DNA of 43,559 nucleotides from Candidatus Obscuribacterales bacterium (GTDB lineage: Bacteria > Cyanobacteriota > Vampirovibrionia > Obscuribacterales > Obscuribacteraceae), in contig JAIERK010000193.1 of NCBI GenBank assembly GCA_019746975.1, positions 1-43,559 of the forward strand. The letters run 5' to 3'. The position numbers and the translations under genes are program-made. The notes below the pieces were generated by a model. The model ran no database searches and was not told the DNA's origin. It was given only the letters and a program-made list of their open reading frames with translations. Positions 1 to 7,752 of the stretch are shown here, one piece after another (within the stretch, counting starts at the first letter, position 1; each line of letters starts with the position of its first letter).

Positions 1-873
1 GCGTTGGCGGGCCTGGTCTACCGTAAATCTCGATGCGTTGACTTTTTCGTCTGCGCTCTTAACCTCTTCTCGCGCTGTGATCGCGGAGACTTGCTTATTC
101 TCTGCGTCCTGAGTACTGATTGCTCCTGCCTTGGCTAGCTGGGTGAATCTGCCCGCCATAACCTCGGCGTTGCCCAGGTTGGCATCTGCCTGCTTTCGGC
201 GAGCTTCTTCCTGTGCTACATTCGCTTCTGCTTGAGCTAACGCTGCCTTGAGCGCGAGTATATCTTCGGGGCGATTCGGCTGAATAGCTTTGTTGTGATT
301 CGCTTGACTCGATAAAAGCCTGGCTTTTGCTTGTTGGAGCTGTGCCCGGAGCAATGTAGAGTTAAGAGTCGCGAGAACTTGTCCTTTATGAACATGATCG
401 CCTTCTTCGACGGTGACCGAGGTTATTCTCAGTCCGTTGACCTCGGCTCCTACGCTCAGGGGATCCCATGCCCAGACACTGCCTGTCACGGAAAGAGCGT
501 CTTTCACAGGTTGAGTGCGCGATTGGCATGACGTCACTGTCACCACGGGCGGTGTCGCACCATTGGCGGTGGTACTCGTGCTCTTCTGATGATTTTGATA
601 AGCCTGATATCCGAAATAGGCGCCGACTACGACTGTTGCAATTGAGCTCACGATCAGCGTCTTCTGCGATCTCGCGCTCTTTGTCAACGCCGGCTCAACT
701 GTCGATTGAGCCGGCGAACTTTTTTCGAGTCGATAGGATACTTTTCCTTCTTCCGACTCTCGGATCTTGACAATGGTGTTGCTTGGAGTTGAGGTTTTGC
801 CGTCTGCTTGACAGGCTGTGTGCCCTGCTGGGACGGTCTGCGGATCCGCTGGCGGCTTGATGTCCTGCTTCAC
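1..873 (-). CDS. HlyD-family efflux/secretion membrane-fusion (periplasmic adaptor) protein, 3' end cut by window
   Basis: Reading the minus strand from a GTG at 871-873 gives 291 uninterrupted codons running off the left edge. The GTG is preceded by a GGGAGG Shine-Dalgarno about 7 nt away, which decides the start. About 70 cytoplasmic, Pro/Ser-rich residues are followed by one membrane helix (about residues 73-93, core LIVSSIATVVVGAYFGY). Next comes a biotinyl-lipoyl-like segment (VTVEEGDHVHKGQVLATLNS) and then a long Ala/Gln/Glu-rich alpha-hairpin (about 175-291). This order is typical of RND or ABC-type membrane-fusion proteins that bridge an inner-membrane pump to an outer-membrane channel. 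The outgoing lipoyl half and the beta-barrel lie outside the window, so the pump type cannot be named. The cytoplasmic N-terminal extension is longer than in the usual AcrA type, which starts with a lipoprotein signal. Confidence in the family is high. Confidence 0.85.
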   Translation of the reverse strand, partial: MKQDIKPPADPQTVPAGHTACQADGKTSTPSNTIVKIRESEEGKVSYRLEKSSPAQSTVEPALTKSARSQKTLIVSSIATVVVGAYFGYQAYQNHQKSTSTTANGATPPVVTVTSCQSRTQPVKDALSVTGSVWAWDPLSVGAEVNGLRITSVTVEEGDHVHKGQVLATLNSTLLRAQLQQAKARLLSSQANHNKAIQPNRPEDILALKAALAQAEANVAQEEARRKQADANLGNAEVMAGRFTQLAKAGAISTQDAENKQVSAITAREEVKSADEKVNASRFTVDQARQR

Positions 874-1048
874 GAAAATACCTCCCTGTGAACGACCAGA
901 CTTTGTTTGGTCTTTCACCGTTGGCAAGCGTAGTGCGATTATGAGACCGAATCAATGGTTAATGAAGATATTTTGATATTCATTTAATTTTGGGTGTTGT
1001 CAACAGGGGCGGGCGCTCAATCAGACCTCTGCTATAGAATGAACAATC

Positions 1049-1687
1049 ATGAAACCAGATCTAGACGAGAGCTTAGCCGGGCTGCAAGCAGCCGCCGAGG
1101 CAGGTAATGCTGATTCTCAATTCGAGCTTGCCATGCGGTTCGACGGAGGTGTTGGTGTAGAGCGCGACGGAATGCAGGCTGTTGAGTGGTTGAAGAAAGC
1201 TTGTGCACAAAATCAGATCGATGCGCTTATGACTTTGGCTCACAAGTACGAACACGGACACGATATAAAGCAAAACGTTCGGCTCGCTTGCGCTTCATAT
1301 AGAAAGGCTGCTGAAGCCGGAGACGATGATGGTCAAGTGGCGCTTGCAAAAATGTATTTGCTTGGCAAAGGTGTCTTGCTAGATGCTGAAGAAGCCTTTC
1401 AGTGGTATCTGAGGGCTGCGGAGCAGGGTCATCCGGTTGCACAACTGAATCTTGCCGAGATGTATCGTCACGGTAGAGGCGTCGAAGCTGATGCCTTACG
1501 GGCATGCAGATGGTATGAGAAGGCCGCGGATCAAGGGTCTGTCGAAGCGAAAACCAAGTTGGCAAAAATGTATCAAGATGGCCTGGGCGTAGAAAAAAAT
1601 ATAGAGCTTGCGCAAGAATGGTATCGTCGGGCAGCCGAACAAGCGCTTGAACAGGAAAAGTCTAAATGCGATAGATCCAGCACTTGA
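1049..1687 (+). CDS. Sel1-like repeat (tetratricopeptide-type) protein
   Basis: The 212-residue protein consists almost entirely of about five tandem 36-residue Sel1-like repeats. They have the signature A-x-x-x-L-A-x-M-Y-x-x-G-x-G-V followed by A-x-x-W-Y-x-x-A-A-E-Q-G; clear copies cover about residues 55-90, 91-126, 127-162 and 163-198. Sel1 repeats form alpha-solenoids used for protein-protein contacts. No signal peptide or membrane helix is seen, so it is predicted to be cytoplasmic. The ATG at 1049 follows a weak A-rich leader with no strong Shine-Dalgarno. It stands alone on the plus strand between two minus-strand genes, so its partner cannot be read from context. The family call is firm; the role is unknown. 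Confidence 0.85.
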   Translation: MKPDLDESLAGLQAAAEAGNADSQFELAMRFDGGVGVERDGMQAVEWLKKACAQNQIDALMTLAHKYEHGHDIKQNVRLACASYRKAAEAGDDDGQVALAKMYLLGKGVLLDAEEAFQWYLRAAEQGHPVAQLNLAEMYRHGRGVEADALRACRWYEKAADQGSVEAKTKLAKMYQDGLGVEKNIELAQEWYRRAAEQALEQEKSKCDRSST

Positions 1688-1748
1688 TCAGCCAATCGCC
1701 TTCTTTCGCATTCTAATAGTCAGCGCAAAATTTCTGAATCGGTTACGG

Positions 1749-1850
1749 TCACAGTTCTTCCACTGGAATCTCGTCGTCGAAATAAAGAGCGCCGATATTC
1801 CTTCGATAACCAGATTGTGAGGATCCGTAGATGTTGCGGATAGCTAACAC
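1749..1850 (-). CDS. possible 33-residue ORF or gene remnant
   Basis: On the minus strand a GTG at 1848-1850 opens 33 codons to a TGA at 1749-1751. The C-terminal part (RRNIGALYFDDEIPVEEL) has the composition of a real acidic protein rather than a shadow frame, and nothing else explains this gap. There is no clear Shine-Dalgarno, and a TGA lies four codons upstream, so it could be the tail of a decayed gene. It lies 14 nt past the stop of the response regulator, on the same strand. I do not recognise it. Confidence 0.22.
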   Translation of the reverse strand: MLAIRNIYGSSQSGYRRNIGALYFDDEIPVEEL

Positions 1851-1864
1851 ACTGCATCAATTCG

Positions 1865-2542
1865 TCAGCATGATACGTTCAATTTGTATCCGAAGCCGTA
1901 GACTGTCTCGATCAGATTCTTCGGCGCTCCTGCGGCAACCAACTTCTTGCGCAGCGTCTTAATGTGAGTTTTGATCGCCTCTTCGCCAGGCAACGACTGA
2001 TTGAGCCAGAGATTTTCGATCAGTGATTCTCTTGTGAACGGTGTATTCGGATTGCGCAGAAGGTACGTCAACATTCGATACTCAGTCGGCGTCAAGTCAA
2101 CAGGGGTTTCGTCGTACATCACCTGGCACGTTGAGGTATTAACCGACAATTGCCCAGAAGATATGACCGCTTTCTTATGAGCTGTGCATCGCCTGCTCAG
2201 CGCTCGTACTCGGGCTGATAGTTCGTCCAGGTCAAAAGGTTTTGTCACATAGTCATCAGCTCCCGAATCAAGACCCATAATTTTGTCTTTTTTCGAGGTG
2301 AGTGCCGACAGAATTAAGATTGGGGATGTGATGTTGGCGTCGCGAATGGCCTGGCAGATGTTGATGCCATCAGGCTCCGGTAGCATTAGGTCGAGCAGGA
2401 TCATATCGAACTTGCCGCTTTTTGCCATGTCAAGACCGGTGCAACCGTCATACGCAACATCGACGAGATATTTTTGGTGCTCAAGTTCGTCCCGAATTGG
2501 CTCGGCAATTCGTTGGTCATCTTCGATAATAAGGACTCGCAT
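1865..2542 (-). CDS. OmpR/PhoB-family response regulator, orphan
   Basis: The 225-residue protein has a receiver domain at about 1-115, with acidic pair E7-D8-D9, phospho-acceptor D51 (ILLDLMLPEPDG), and K101 in the V-T-K-P-F loop. A winged-helix DNA-binding domain spans about 128-222 and ends in the family signature ETVYGFGYKL. It should activate or repress promoters after phosphorylation by a sensor kinase. No kinase gene lies next to it: the neighbours are a Sel1 protein and a divergent glycosyltransferase gene starting about 225 nt away. It is therefore an orphan regulator, or its kinase lies elsewhere. The start ATG at 2540-2542 lacks a strong Shine-Dalgarno. The family call is firm; the signal is unknown. 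Confidence 0.93.
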   Translation of the reverse strand: MRVLIIEDDQRIAEPIRDELEHQKYLVDVAYDGCTGLDMAKSGKFDMILLDLMLPEPDGINICQAIRDANITSPILILSALTSKKDKIMGLDSGADDYVTKPFDLDELSARVRALSRRCTAHKKAVISSGQLSVNTSTCQVMYDETPVDLTPTEYRMLTYLLRNPNTPFTRESLIENLWLNQSLPGEEAIKTHIKTLRKKLVAAGAPKNLIETVYGFGYKLNVSC

Positions 2543-2768
2543 AGCATCAATCGGAGAAAGGTAGTAATCATTTTTGTTATCCTATTCTGACCCAACATTG
2601 TGATCGTCCTGTGTTGGAGAGGTAAACAACTATTGCTCTGAAGCCGCAACGACTGATTTTTGGAGGCTTTTGACGAGGCGGTGATATTTTCATCGTTTGC
2701 TGCTCTGAAGCTGTAGGATCCATTACTCGACGATACCGGATTTCGATGACGGACAATTGGCAACCCAA

Positions 2769-4634
2769 ATGAAACTAGCATGCAGCGCGGCAAACAACTC
2801 GGCAGCCGAAGCTGCTGACTCGCGGTCGGACTGGTGCTACCTGGGCCTAATCCTCGCCGGAATTTTGAGCATTTGCTTCTTTGGTCTTGGAGGCTTCGGG
2901 CTGATTGACAGAGCTGATGCCTATTACAGCGAAGGGGCTCGCGAGATGCTCGAATGTGAACAGTATCTGATTCCTCAACTCAACTATCAGCTGTTTTTCG
3001 ACAAACCGATTTTGATTTATTGGTTGCAAGTGTTTGCCTACAAGGTCCTGGGTGTGAGTGCGTTTGCCGCGCGGTCGGTATCGTGTGTGTCCGCAGCAAT
3101 CCTCGTCTTTTTGACGTATCTTTTTGGACGAACAACAAAAGGGAAGAAGGTCGGATTTTGCGCTGCCGCTGTCTTGCTCTGTACGCCAATGTACATTGGA
3201 CTGGGAAGAACGGCGCTTGTGGACATGACTTTCACGGCGCTGCTGTCGGTGGCGTTGTTTCTCATGTATCTAAAACTTTCTGGTTCTGCGAGACTGTTTG
3301 GGTTGCTCGCATACGCGCTCCTCGGACTGGCTGTATTAACAAAAGGGCCGCTGGCGATTGTGCTCGCAGTTGCTGTTATTGGAGCGTTTCTGCTTTCGAC
3401 TTGTCGCTCTCGCGGGCAATGGTTCGAAGCGATCCGTCGACTCGATCCGATCGTAGGATCGTTTGTTTTGTGCTCAGTCATGATGCCATGGTATGTGGCG
3501 GCAGGAATAGAGACTCGGGGTCTTTGGACCGATGTGTTTTTGTTAAAAGGCAACCTTGCGCGCTTTGGTGGAAAGGTCGGCCACGTCAACTCTAACTGTT
3601 TTTTCTACTTGCCAATTTTGATGTATGCCATCTGCCCCTGGTTTGTTTTTCTTCCTGCCGGCTTTCGATTTAACTCGACCAAAGAAGCCGAAGAAAGCGG
3701 AGCAGACCAACGCAATCGGTTGCGAATCTTTCTCTGGTGTTGGCTTCTGGCGCTCTTCGTGATCTTCAGTTGTGCCGGATCTAAGCTTCACACATATGTG
3801 TTGCCCCTCACTCCAGCGGTATCGTTAATAGTGGCACTTACATTCAATGATTGGTGCGACAGGTGGAATCAACAGACCGAGATCGCTCCGTATCTGAAAA
3901 TATCGAGCGCGCTGTTTGCCGCTTTAGGACTTGCGCTCTTCGTGTTCGGCATTGTGACGTTCGCCGGCTTCGGTGATCCTAAGCTATTCAGTTACTTGCC
4001 CGAGGTACTGGGAGAGAAGCTCGAGTGGATCGCCAGCACCGCATCCAGCACCACCAAGTTTTTCATAGTAACTGCATTCGCCGGCTTTGGTGCCGGGTTG
4101 TTGTATCAAAACTGGCTGTTGAACAAAGGCAAGGTTGAAGGTTCGCTCGGTATGCTATTGGCGAGCATGGCATGGATGTGTGTTTTTGCTTCTCAGATCG
4201 GATTTGATCTGGGCCACAAGTTCGTAGGCGGAGATCTACACCGTGTCATGGAAGTGCTCAAGGGTAAACACGATGGTGCTATAGCGATAATCGATGATTT
4301 CAAGCCGTCTTTGATGTTTTATCTCGAGCGGCCAATTGAGTCTGTTCTGACTCCCAATCAGCTCAGCAAAGGCGACCCTGTCACCAAGTCCTATTTCATA
4401 GTAAAGCAAGAGAGCTTTGATAGATTCTTTGGTAAATCCAGCCAGTTCGAGCTGAAAGTTATCGCAAATTCCGGTAGATGGCTGGTCGGCGAAACCCATG
4501 GCGTAAAGATTGTTGGTCTGCCGGCCCTGGCTGAGCTGGTTATGAAAGATGGTGTTCAGGAGATGAATCCCGAGCTTGTCCTTCTACCTTTTCATGCTGG
4601 AGAGAAGCCACAAAGTAGTAAAACGAGCCGATAG
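2769..4634 (+). CDS. ArnT/PMT_2-like membrane glycosyltransferase (GT39/GT83 superfamily)
   Basis: About 621 residues, with around a dozen hydrophobic helices. The first periplasmic loop carries the family signature (ADAYYSEGAREMLE, then FFDKPILIYWLQ), matching ArnT-type enzymes that move a sugar from a polyprenyl-phosphate donor to a lipid or protein. Later landmarks are the R-T-A-L-V-D-M-T-F segment, LTKGPLA and a C-terminal soluble part from about residue 480. An in-frame TTG at 2757 would add four residues; I prefer the ATG at 2769, though neither has a good Shine-Dalgarno (GGA sits 3 nt before the TTG and 15 nt before the ATG). The acceptor is unknown. Two more genes of this type lie in the window (16884 and 40670). 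The stop codon lies inside a terminator hairpin. Confidence 0.88.
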   Translation: MKLACSAANNSAAEAADSRSDWCYLGLILAGILSICFFGLGGFGLIDRADAYYSEGAREMLECEQYLIPQLNYQLFFDKPILIYWLQVFAYKVLGVSAFAARSVSCVSAAILVFLTYLFGRTTKGKKVGFCAAAVLLCTPMYIGLGRTALVDMTFTALLSVALFLMYLKLSGSARLFGLLAYALLGLAVLTKGPLAIVLAVAVIGAFLLSTCRSRGQWFEAIRRLDPIVGSFVLCSVMMPWYVAAGIETRGLWTDVFLLKGNLARFGGKVGHVNSNCFFYLPILMYAICPWFVFLPAGFRFNSTKEAEESGADQRNRLRIFLWCWLLALFVIFSCAGSKLHTYVLPLTPAVSLIVALTFNDWCDRWNQQTEIAPYLKISSALFAALGLALFVFGIVTFAGFGDPKLFSYLPEVLGEKLEWIASTASSTTKFFIVTAFAGFGAGLLYQNWLLNKGKVEGSLGMLLASMAWMCVFASQIGFDLGHKFVGGDLHRVMEVLKGKHDGAIAIIDDFKPSLMFYLERPIESVLTPNQLSKGDPVTKSYFIVKQESFDRFFGKSSQFELKVIANSGRWLVGETHGVKIVGLPALAELVMKDGVQEMNPELVLLPFHAGEKPQSSKTSR

Positions 4635-4651
4635 TGATCGGCTCGTTTTAC
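4618..4651. terminator. bidirectional rho-independent terminator
   Basis: A perfect 15-bp inverted repeat (4618-4632 and 4637-4651) with a 4-nt loop AGTG. A-rich and T-rich outer ends serve as U-tracts in both directions. It separates the glycosyltransferase (plus) from the convergent gene at 4700-5404 (minus). The glycosyltransferase stop TAG (4632-4634) lies at the stem-loop junction, so the last codons form the left arm. Confidence 0.9.
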
Positions 4652-4699
4652 CAATTACCGGAAAGTTGACGCTTGGGCGATGGACTATCAACTAGCCGA

Positions 4700-5404
4700 T
4701 TAATCGAACATTTTCTCTCGTGGATCCTTTACTATGGAAGCTGCGTAGTGCATCTTCTCCACGGTTACTGTCCTGTCTTCGATCGTTTGAATCAGTCGAA
4801 GCTGCCCGCAGGCGCCCATCCTCATGCCTGCCTTGCCAGCGATCGTATCCTGTGCTTTCTTTCGAAAATCTGTGAACTCCGTATTGGCTTCGCTGGCATC
4901 AACTTGGAGCGACATGCCCTTGTCCAGCTGCTGGCTTATCTGTTGGATAAACTCATACATCGCCTTTTCATTTCCGGGACCATTCTTGTCTCCGTCCATA
5001 TAGACTCTGAGCATCGAGCCACGGATCTTGTCGCGAAGTTCTGGAGATGCCGTCAGACCTTTCTCTGCGATCTCAATTGCAATCTCTTTTGCCGTTGAGC
5101 TTTGTTCCTCCGGCGTCATCTTTTTCTCGGTCGGTAAAACTGACCGTCGCAGAGGTTTTTCACCGTTCTTCTGCCCTGCGATGGAATGTGGCGGATTTGC
5201 AGGAGAGGCAAAATTACGCTCCCGTGCGTCGGTAGAACTGTTCTCTGATGCCACGTTCAGACTATTCTCTGACAAAAGGGGCTTGTTTGAAGTAGCTCTT
5301 ACTGCTTCGATTAAGTTTGAAAAAGACTCCGTTGGTTGTATCTGTGGAACACTTTTTGTATCTATAGTCGTACTGGCCAATTGTTTTGTTGCTTCAAAGA
5401 CCAT
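4700..5404 (-). CDS. uncharacterised 234-residue protein
   Basis: I do not recognise a family. The start is taken at the ATG at 5402-5404 because a textbook GGAGG sits 7 nt upstream; the longer frame up to 5506 lacks one. The N-terminal ~100 residues are low-complexity, polar and Ser/Asn-rich (linker-like). The C-terminal half is predicted helical, with a segment around VYMDGDKNGPGNEKAMYEF and a repeated theme of Gln/Leu helices, and it ends with DPREKMFD. There is no signal peptide or membrane helix. It is monocistronic, convergent with the ArnT-like gene over a shared terminator. The coding call rests on the Shine-Dalgarno and the length. Confidence 0.65.
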   Translation of the reverse strand: MVFEATKQLASTTIDTKSVPQIQPTESFSNLIEAVRATSNKPLLSENSLNVASENSSTDARERNFASPANPPHSIAGQKNGEKPLRRSVLPTEKKMTPEEQSSTAKEIAIEIAEKGLTASPELRDKIRGSMLRVYMDGDKNGPGNEKAMYEFIQQISQQLDKGMSLQVDASEANTEFTDFRKKAQDTIAGKAGMRMGACGQLRLIQTIEDRTVTVEKMHYAASIVKDPREKMFD

Positions 5405-5566
5405 GCGTCGACCTCCAAAATATCTATATGTCGGACGAACGAACCTTTCTTTGCGCAAGTTGTCAAAAACCGCTATTGCGCACACCCTGTGGTAAGAATC
5501 TAGCATCGAATTATCATCACAGCTCCGACCGAATTTTTTAATGGAGCATTAATATCGCCGGGGACG

Positions 5567-5795
5567 GCAAGTTCACCAACTTGCTCGATGAGAGTTTGAA
5601 GCCAGTTCGCAGACGCGTAGCTCACTGGGGACCGCCGGCTTCCGGCCGGAATAGAGCAAGTTCGCAAACGAGCTGGTTGAGAGTTTGAAACCGCTTGCAG
5701 GCAAAGCCCACTGTGACCGCCGGCTTCCAGCCGGCACCGCGCAAGTTCGATCACTTGCTTGGTCGAGAGCTTGAAACCAGTTCGCAAACGACCGA
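5567..5795. repeat. imperfect tandem intergenic repeat, about 2.6 units of 85-89 bp
   Basis: The start word GCAAGTTC recurs at 5567, 5656 and 5741, giving periods of 89 and 85. Each unit contains a GAGAGTTTGAAACC-like block, a CAGTTCGCAAACG-like block and, in the first two units, GACCGCCGGCTTCC(G/A)GCCGG. That last block can fold into a short GC-rich hairpin. The third unit stops after the second block. This fills most of the 399-bp gap between the genes at 4700-5404 and 5804-6712; no convincing gene lies in it. It resembles a dispersed intergenic repeat family, but no second locus lies in the window. Confidence 0.75.
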
Positions 5796-5803
5796 GTCGG
5801 AGA

Positions 5804-6712
5804 TTATCGGCTGGCGACCGATGGCGGATGCTGGCGCAGCACCACTTCCTTGACGATGGCGTCGACATGATCCATCAGTTGAATGTCCTTTTCGTGGTCT
5901 AACGGAAAGATCTTGGCGTTCAATTGATGAAGGCGTGCCAGAAGATGCTGTTCAGGATATGTTCTACCAAACGTGTGCATCTCGCACCATGCTATGCGCG
6001 TCAACAAGCGGGCACCTTCAGCGGGTGGATCTGGAAGAGCAGCTTCAGGATCTTCGCGTTTTATCGGAGCAGGCTGTGATGCGATTTGTTGCTCGTCGTC
6101 AGCGCTCTCGGAAGGACTTGGTGCAAACGCCCGTTTGTGCAGTTTTACCTCGGCGTACCGTTCGAGCGCATCAGTTCGATCACTCATATCAGGATTCTTC
6201 GATGGAGAACCAAACGCTTTGCATTCCAGGCGCGACAGGCGCGTAGCGAGAGGTTGACCAGCGAATGACTGATTGAGAATTTCGTTCTCCAAGAAGGTTA
6301 TGTGAGGATAATCAGTGCTGCCATCGTCGGAATCGTCTGCCGGTTGAGCGGCTGGTGGAGCATTGCTCGGAAAGGCTGCGTTCGGCGGTTTTGCCGCGAC
6401 GATTGGCTTAGCGCTGCCGGCTTTCGGCGCGGATATGCTCGAAATTGGTGTGTCAGGGGAATGTGTTTCGAGCGTTGCAGCTATACGAGTCAATCGTGCC
6501 TGCGTTGCGCCTTTGCCCGATTCACCGAACGTAAATTTCTCCATGCGCTCGAGTCGCTGCTCGATAGGCTCCTTAGAGAAGTCGTGAATGAAGAAGCGCT
6601 TTTCTAATGTTTCCAGCTCCTGGTTCGCCGACGGTCCGCCTGTTTGAGCGAAAGCGCCAAGAGATAGTGTCGCCGCTAAAGCAACGGCCGTGAGAAGTGA
6701 GACCCAGTTCAT
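5804..6712 (-). CDS. secreted/periplasmic protein with three internal repeats, unknown function
   Basis: The start is placed at the ATG at 6710-6712 because GGGGA sits about 6 nt upstream; an upstream TTG would add 14 residues. The 302-residue product begins with a signal peptide (MNWVSLLTAVALAATLSLG, cleavage after AFA at about 22). Three degenerate 30-residue units follow, at about 32-63, 138-168 and 236-270. Their pattern is L-E-x(3)-F-x(6)-P-[IL]-x-x-R-L-x-R-[ML]-E-x(3)-F-G. Pro/Ala-rich linkers (about 95-125 and 200-230) separate them. I recognise no named domain. The repeated R-L-x-R-[ML]-E motif suggests short paired helices that may bind another envelope component, which is inference. 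It is monocistronic, with repeats downstream and a divergent pirin gene upstream. Confidence 0.75.
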   Translation of the reverse strand: MNWVSLLTAVALAATLSLGAFAQTGGPSANQELETLEKRFFIHDFSKEPIEQRLERMEKFTFGESGKGATQARLTRIAATLETHSPDTPISSISAPKAGSAKPIVAAKPPNAAFPSNAPPAAQPADDSDDGSTDYPHITFLENEILNQSFAGQPLATRLSRLECKAFGSPSKNPDMSDRTDALERYAEVKLHKRAFAPSPSESADDEQQIASQPAPIKREDPEAALPDPPAEGARLLTRIAWCEMHTFGRTYPEQHLLARLHQLNAKIFPLDHEKDIQLMDHVDAIVKEVVLRQHPPSVASR

Positions 6713-6879
6713 GTTCCAATCCCCTGGAGTTTGAAGTCGATCATTATAGAACAAGAAATGTCGGTGTACGGAATGTGAAATGAGAGATACTCAATCTTAG
6801 GGATAAGAATTAGACAATAACAACAGAGATTGAAACTTAAATAGACCCTCGCAGCGCGAGCGCAAAATCTGGAGGAATC

Positions 6880-7752
6880 ATGAGAACGAAGAGAGTTGTT
6901 AGCTTGCATGAGCCCCACGCCCCGCATATGGTCGGAGACGGTCTTCCCGTGCGCAATCTATTCTCTTATCGAGACCTGGGCAAGGACTCGCTCAGTCCGT
7001 TTCTCCTTTTGGACTACGGCAGTCCGTCCAACTTCCCACCTACCGAGAAGGCTCTCGGTGTCGGAATGCACCCGCATAGGGGATTCGAGACCGTCACGTT
7101 TGTTTTTCAGGGCGGCTTGCAGCACCGAGATACTGCCGGCAACTTCGGTGAGATTGGACCGGGCGATGTGCAGTGGATGACGGCTGGAAAAGGTGTGTTG
7201 CATGAGGAGCTGCATTCAGCAGCCTTTCGAAAGATTGGCGGAACTCTTCAAATGGTGCAGCTCTGGGTCAATTTGCCGGCAGAACACAAAATGACCCCGC
7301 CCAAGTACCAGACGCTCCTATCCAACGCAATTCCGCGTCTCACAACCGCGGATGAAAGCGCCTCGGTGCGAGTCGTCGCGGGTTCTTTCGAGACGCTCGC
7401 GGGTCCGGCCGAGACGTTCACGCCGGTCAATTTGCTGGACATCGAATTTCACAAAAGTGGCAAACTGTCGGTCCCGCTGAAGAGCGGCTACACTACAGCT
7501 CTTTTCGTCATGCATGGAGCGGTCACTGTCGGCGGTACCAAGCTAGAGAATGGCATTCATCTCGCGATCTTGGAAAGAGAAAATGAGATTGCTGAAATCG
7601 AATCGTTTGGAAAAGCGCATCTCTTGCTTCTCAACGGCAAACCAATCGATGAGCCTGTGGTTGGCTACGGTCCATTCGTAATGAATTCCGATACCGAGAT
7701 TGCGCAGGCTATGCGCGATTATCAAAGTGGAAGATTTGCTGCGATCAGTTAA
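6880..7752 (+). CDS. pirin family protein (cupin-fold, metal-binding)
   Basis: 290 residues, the usual length for bacterial pirins. The N-terminal cupin contains the family signature HPHRGFETVT with metal ligands H64 and H66, then H108 and E110 in GVLHEE. The C-terminal cupin covers about 165-275. Pirins are iron-binding; some members, such as YhhW, have quercetinase activity and others bind transcription or metabolic partners, so the substrate here is open. The ATG at 6880 follows GGAGG with 5-nt spacing. The last 8 bp overlap the convergent DNA polymerase IV gene. Confidence 0.93.
   Translation: MRTKRVVSLHEPHAPHMVGDGLPVRNLFSYRDLGKDSLSPFLLLDYGSPSNFPPTEKALGVGMHPHRGFETVTFVFQGGLQHRDTAGNFGEIGPGDVQWMTAGKGVLHEELHSAAFRKIGGTLQMVQLWVNLPAEHKMTPPKYQTLLSNAIPRLTTADESASVRVVAGSFETLAGPAETFTPVNLLDIEFHKSGKLSVPLKSGYTTALFVMHGAVTVGGTKLENGIHLAILERENEIAEIESFGKAHLLLLNGKPIDEPVVGYGPFVMNSDTEIAQAMRDYQSGRFAAIS

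Noticed and set aside
3020..3595. 191- and 183-codon ORFs inside the ArnT-like gene on both strands
   Set aside because: They are shadow frames of a clear membrane glycosyltransferase.
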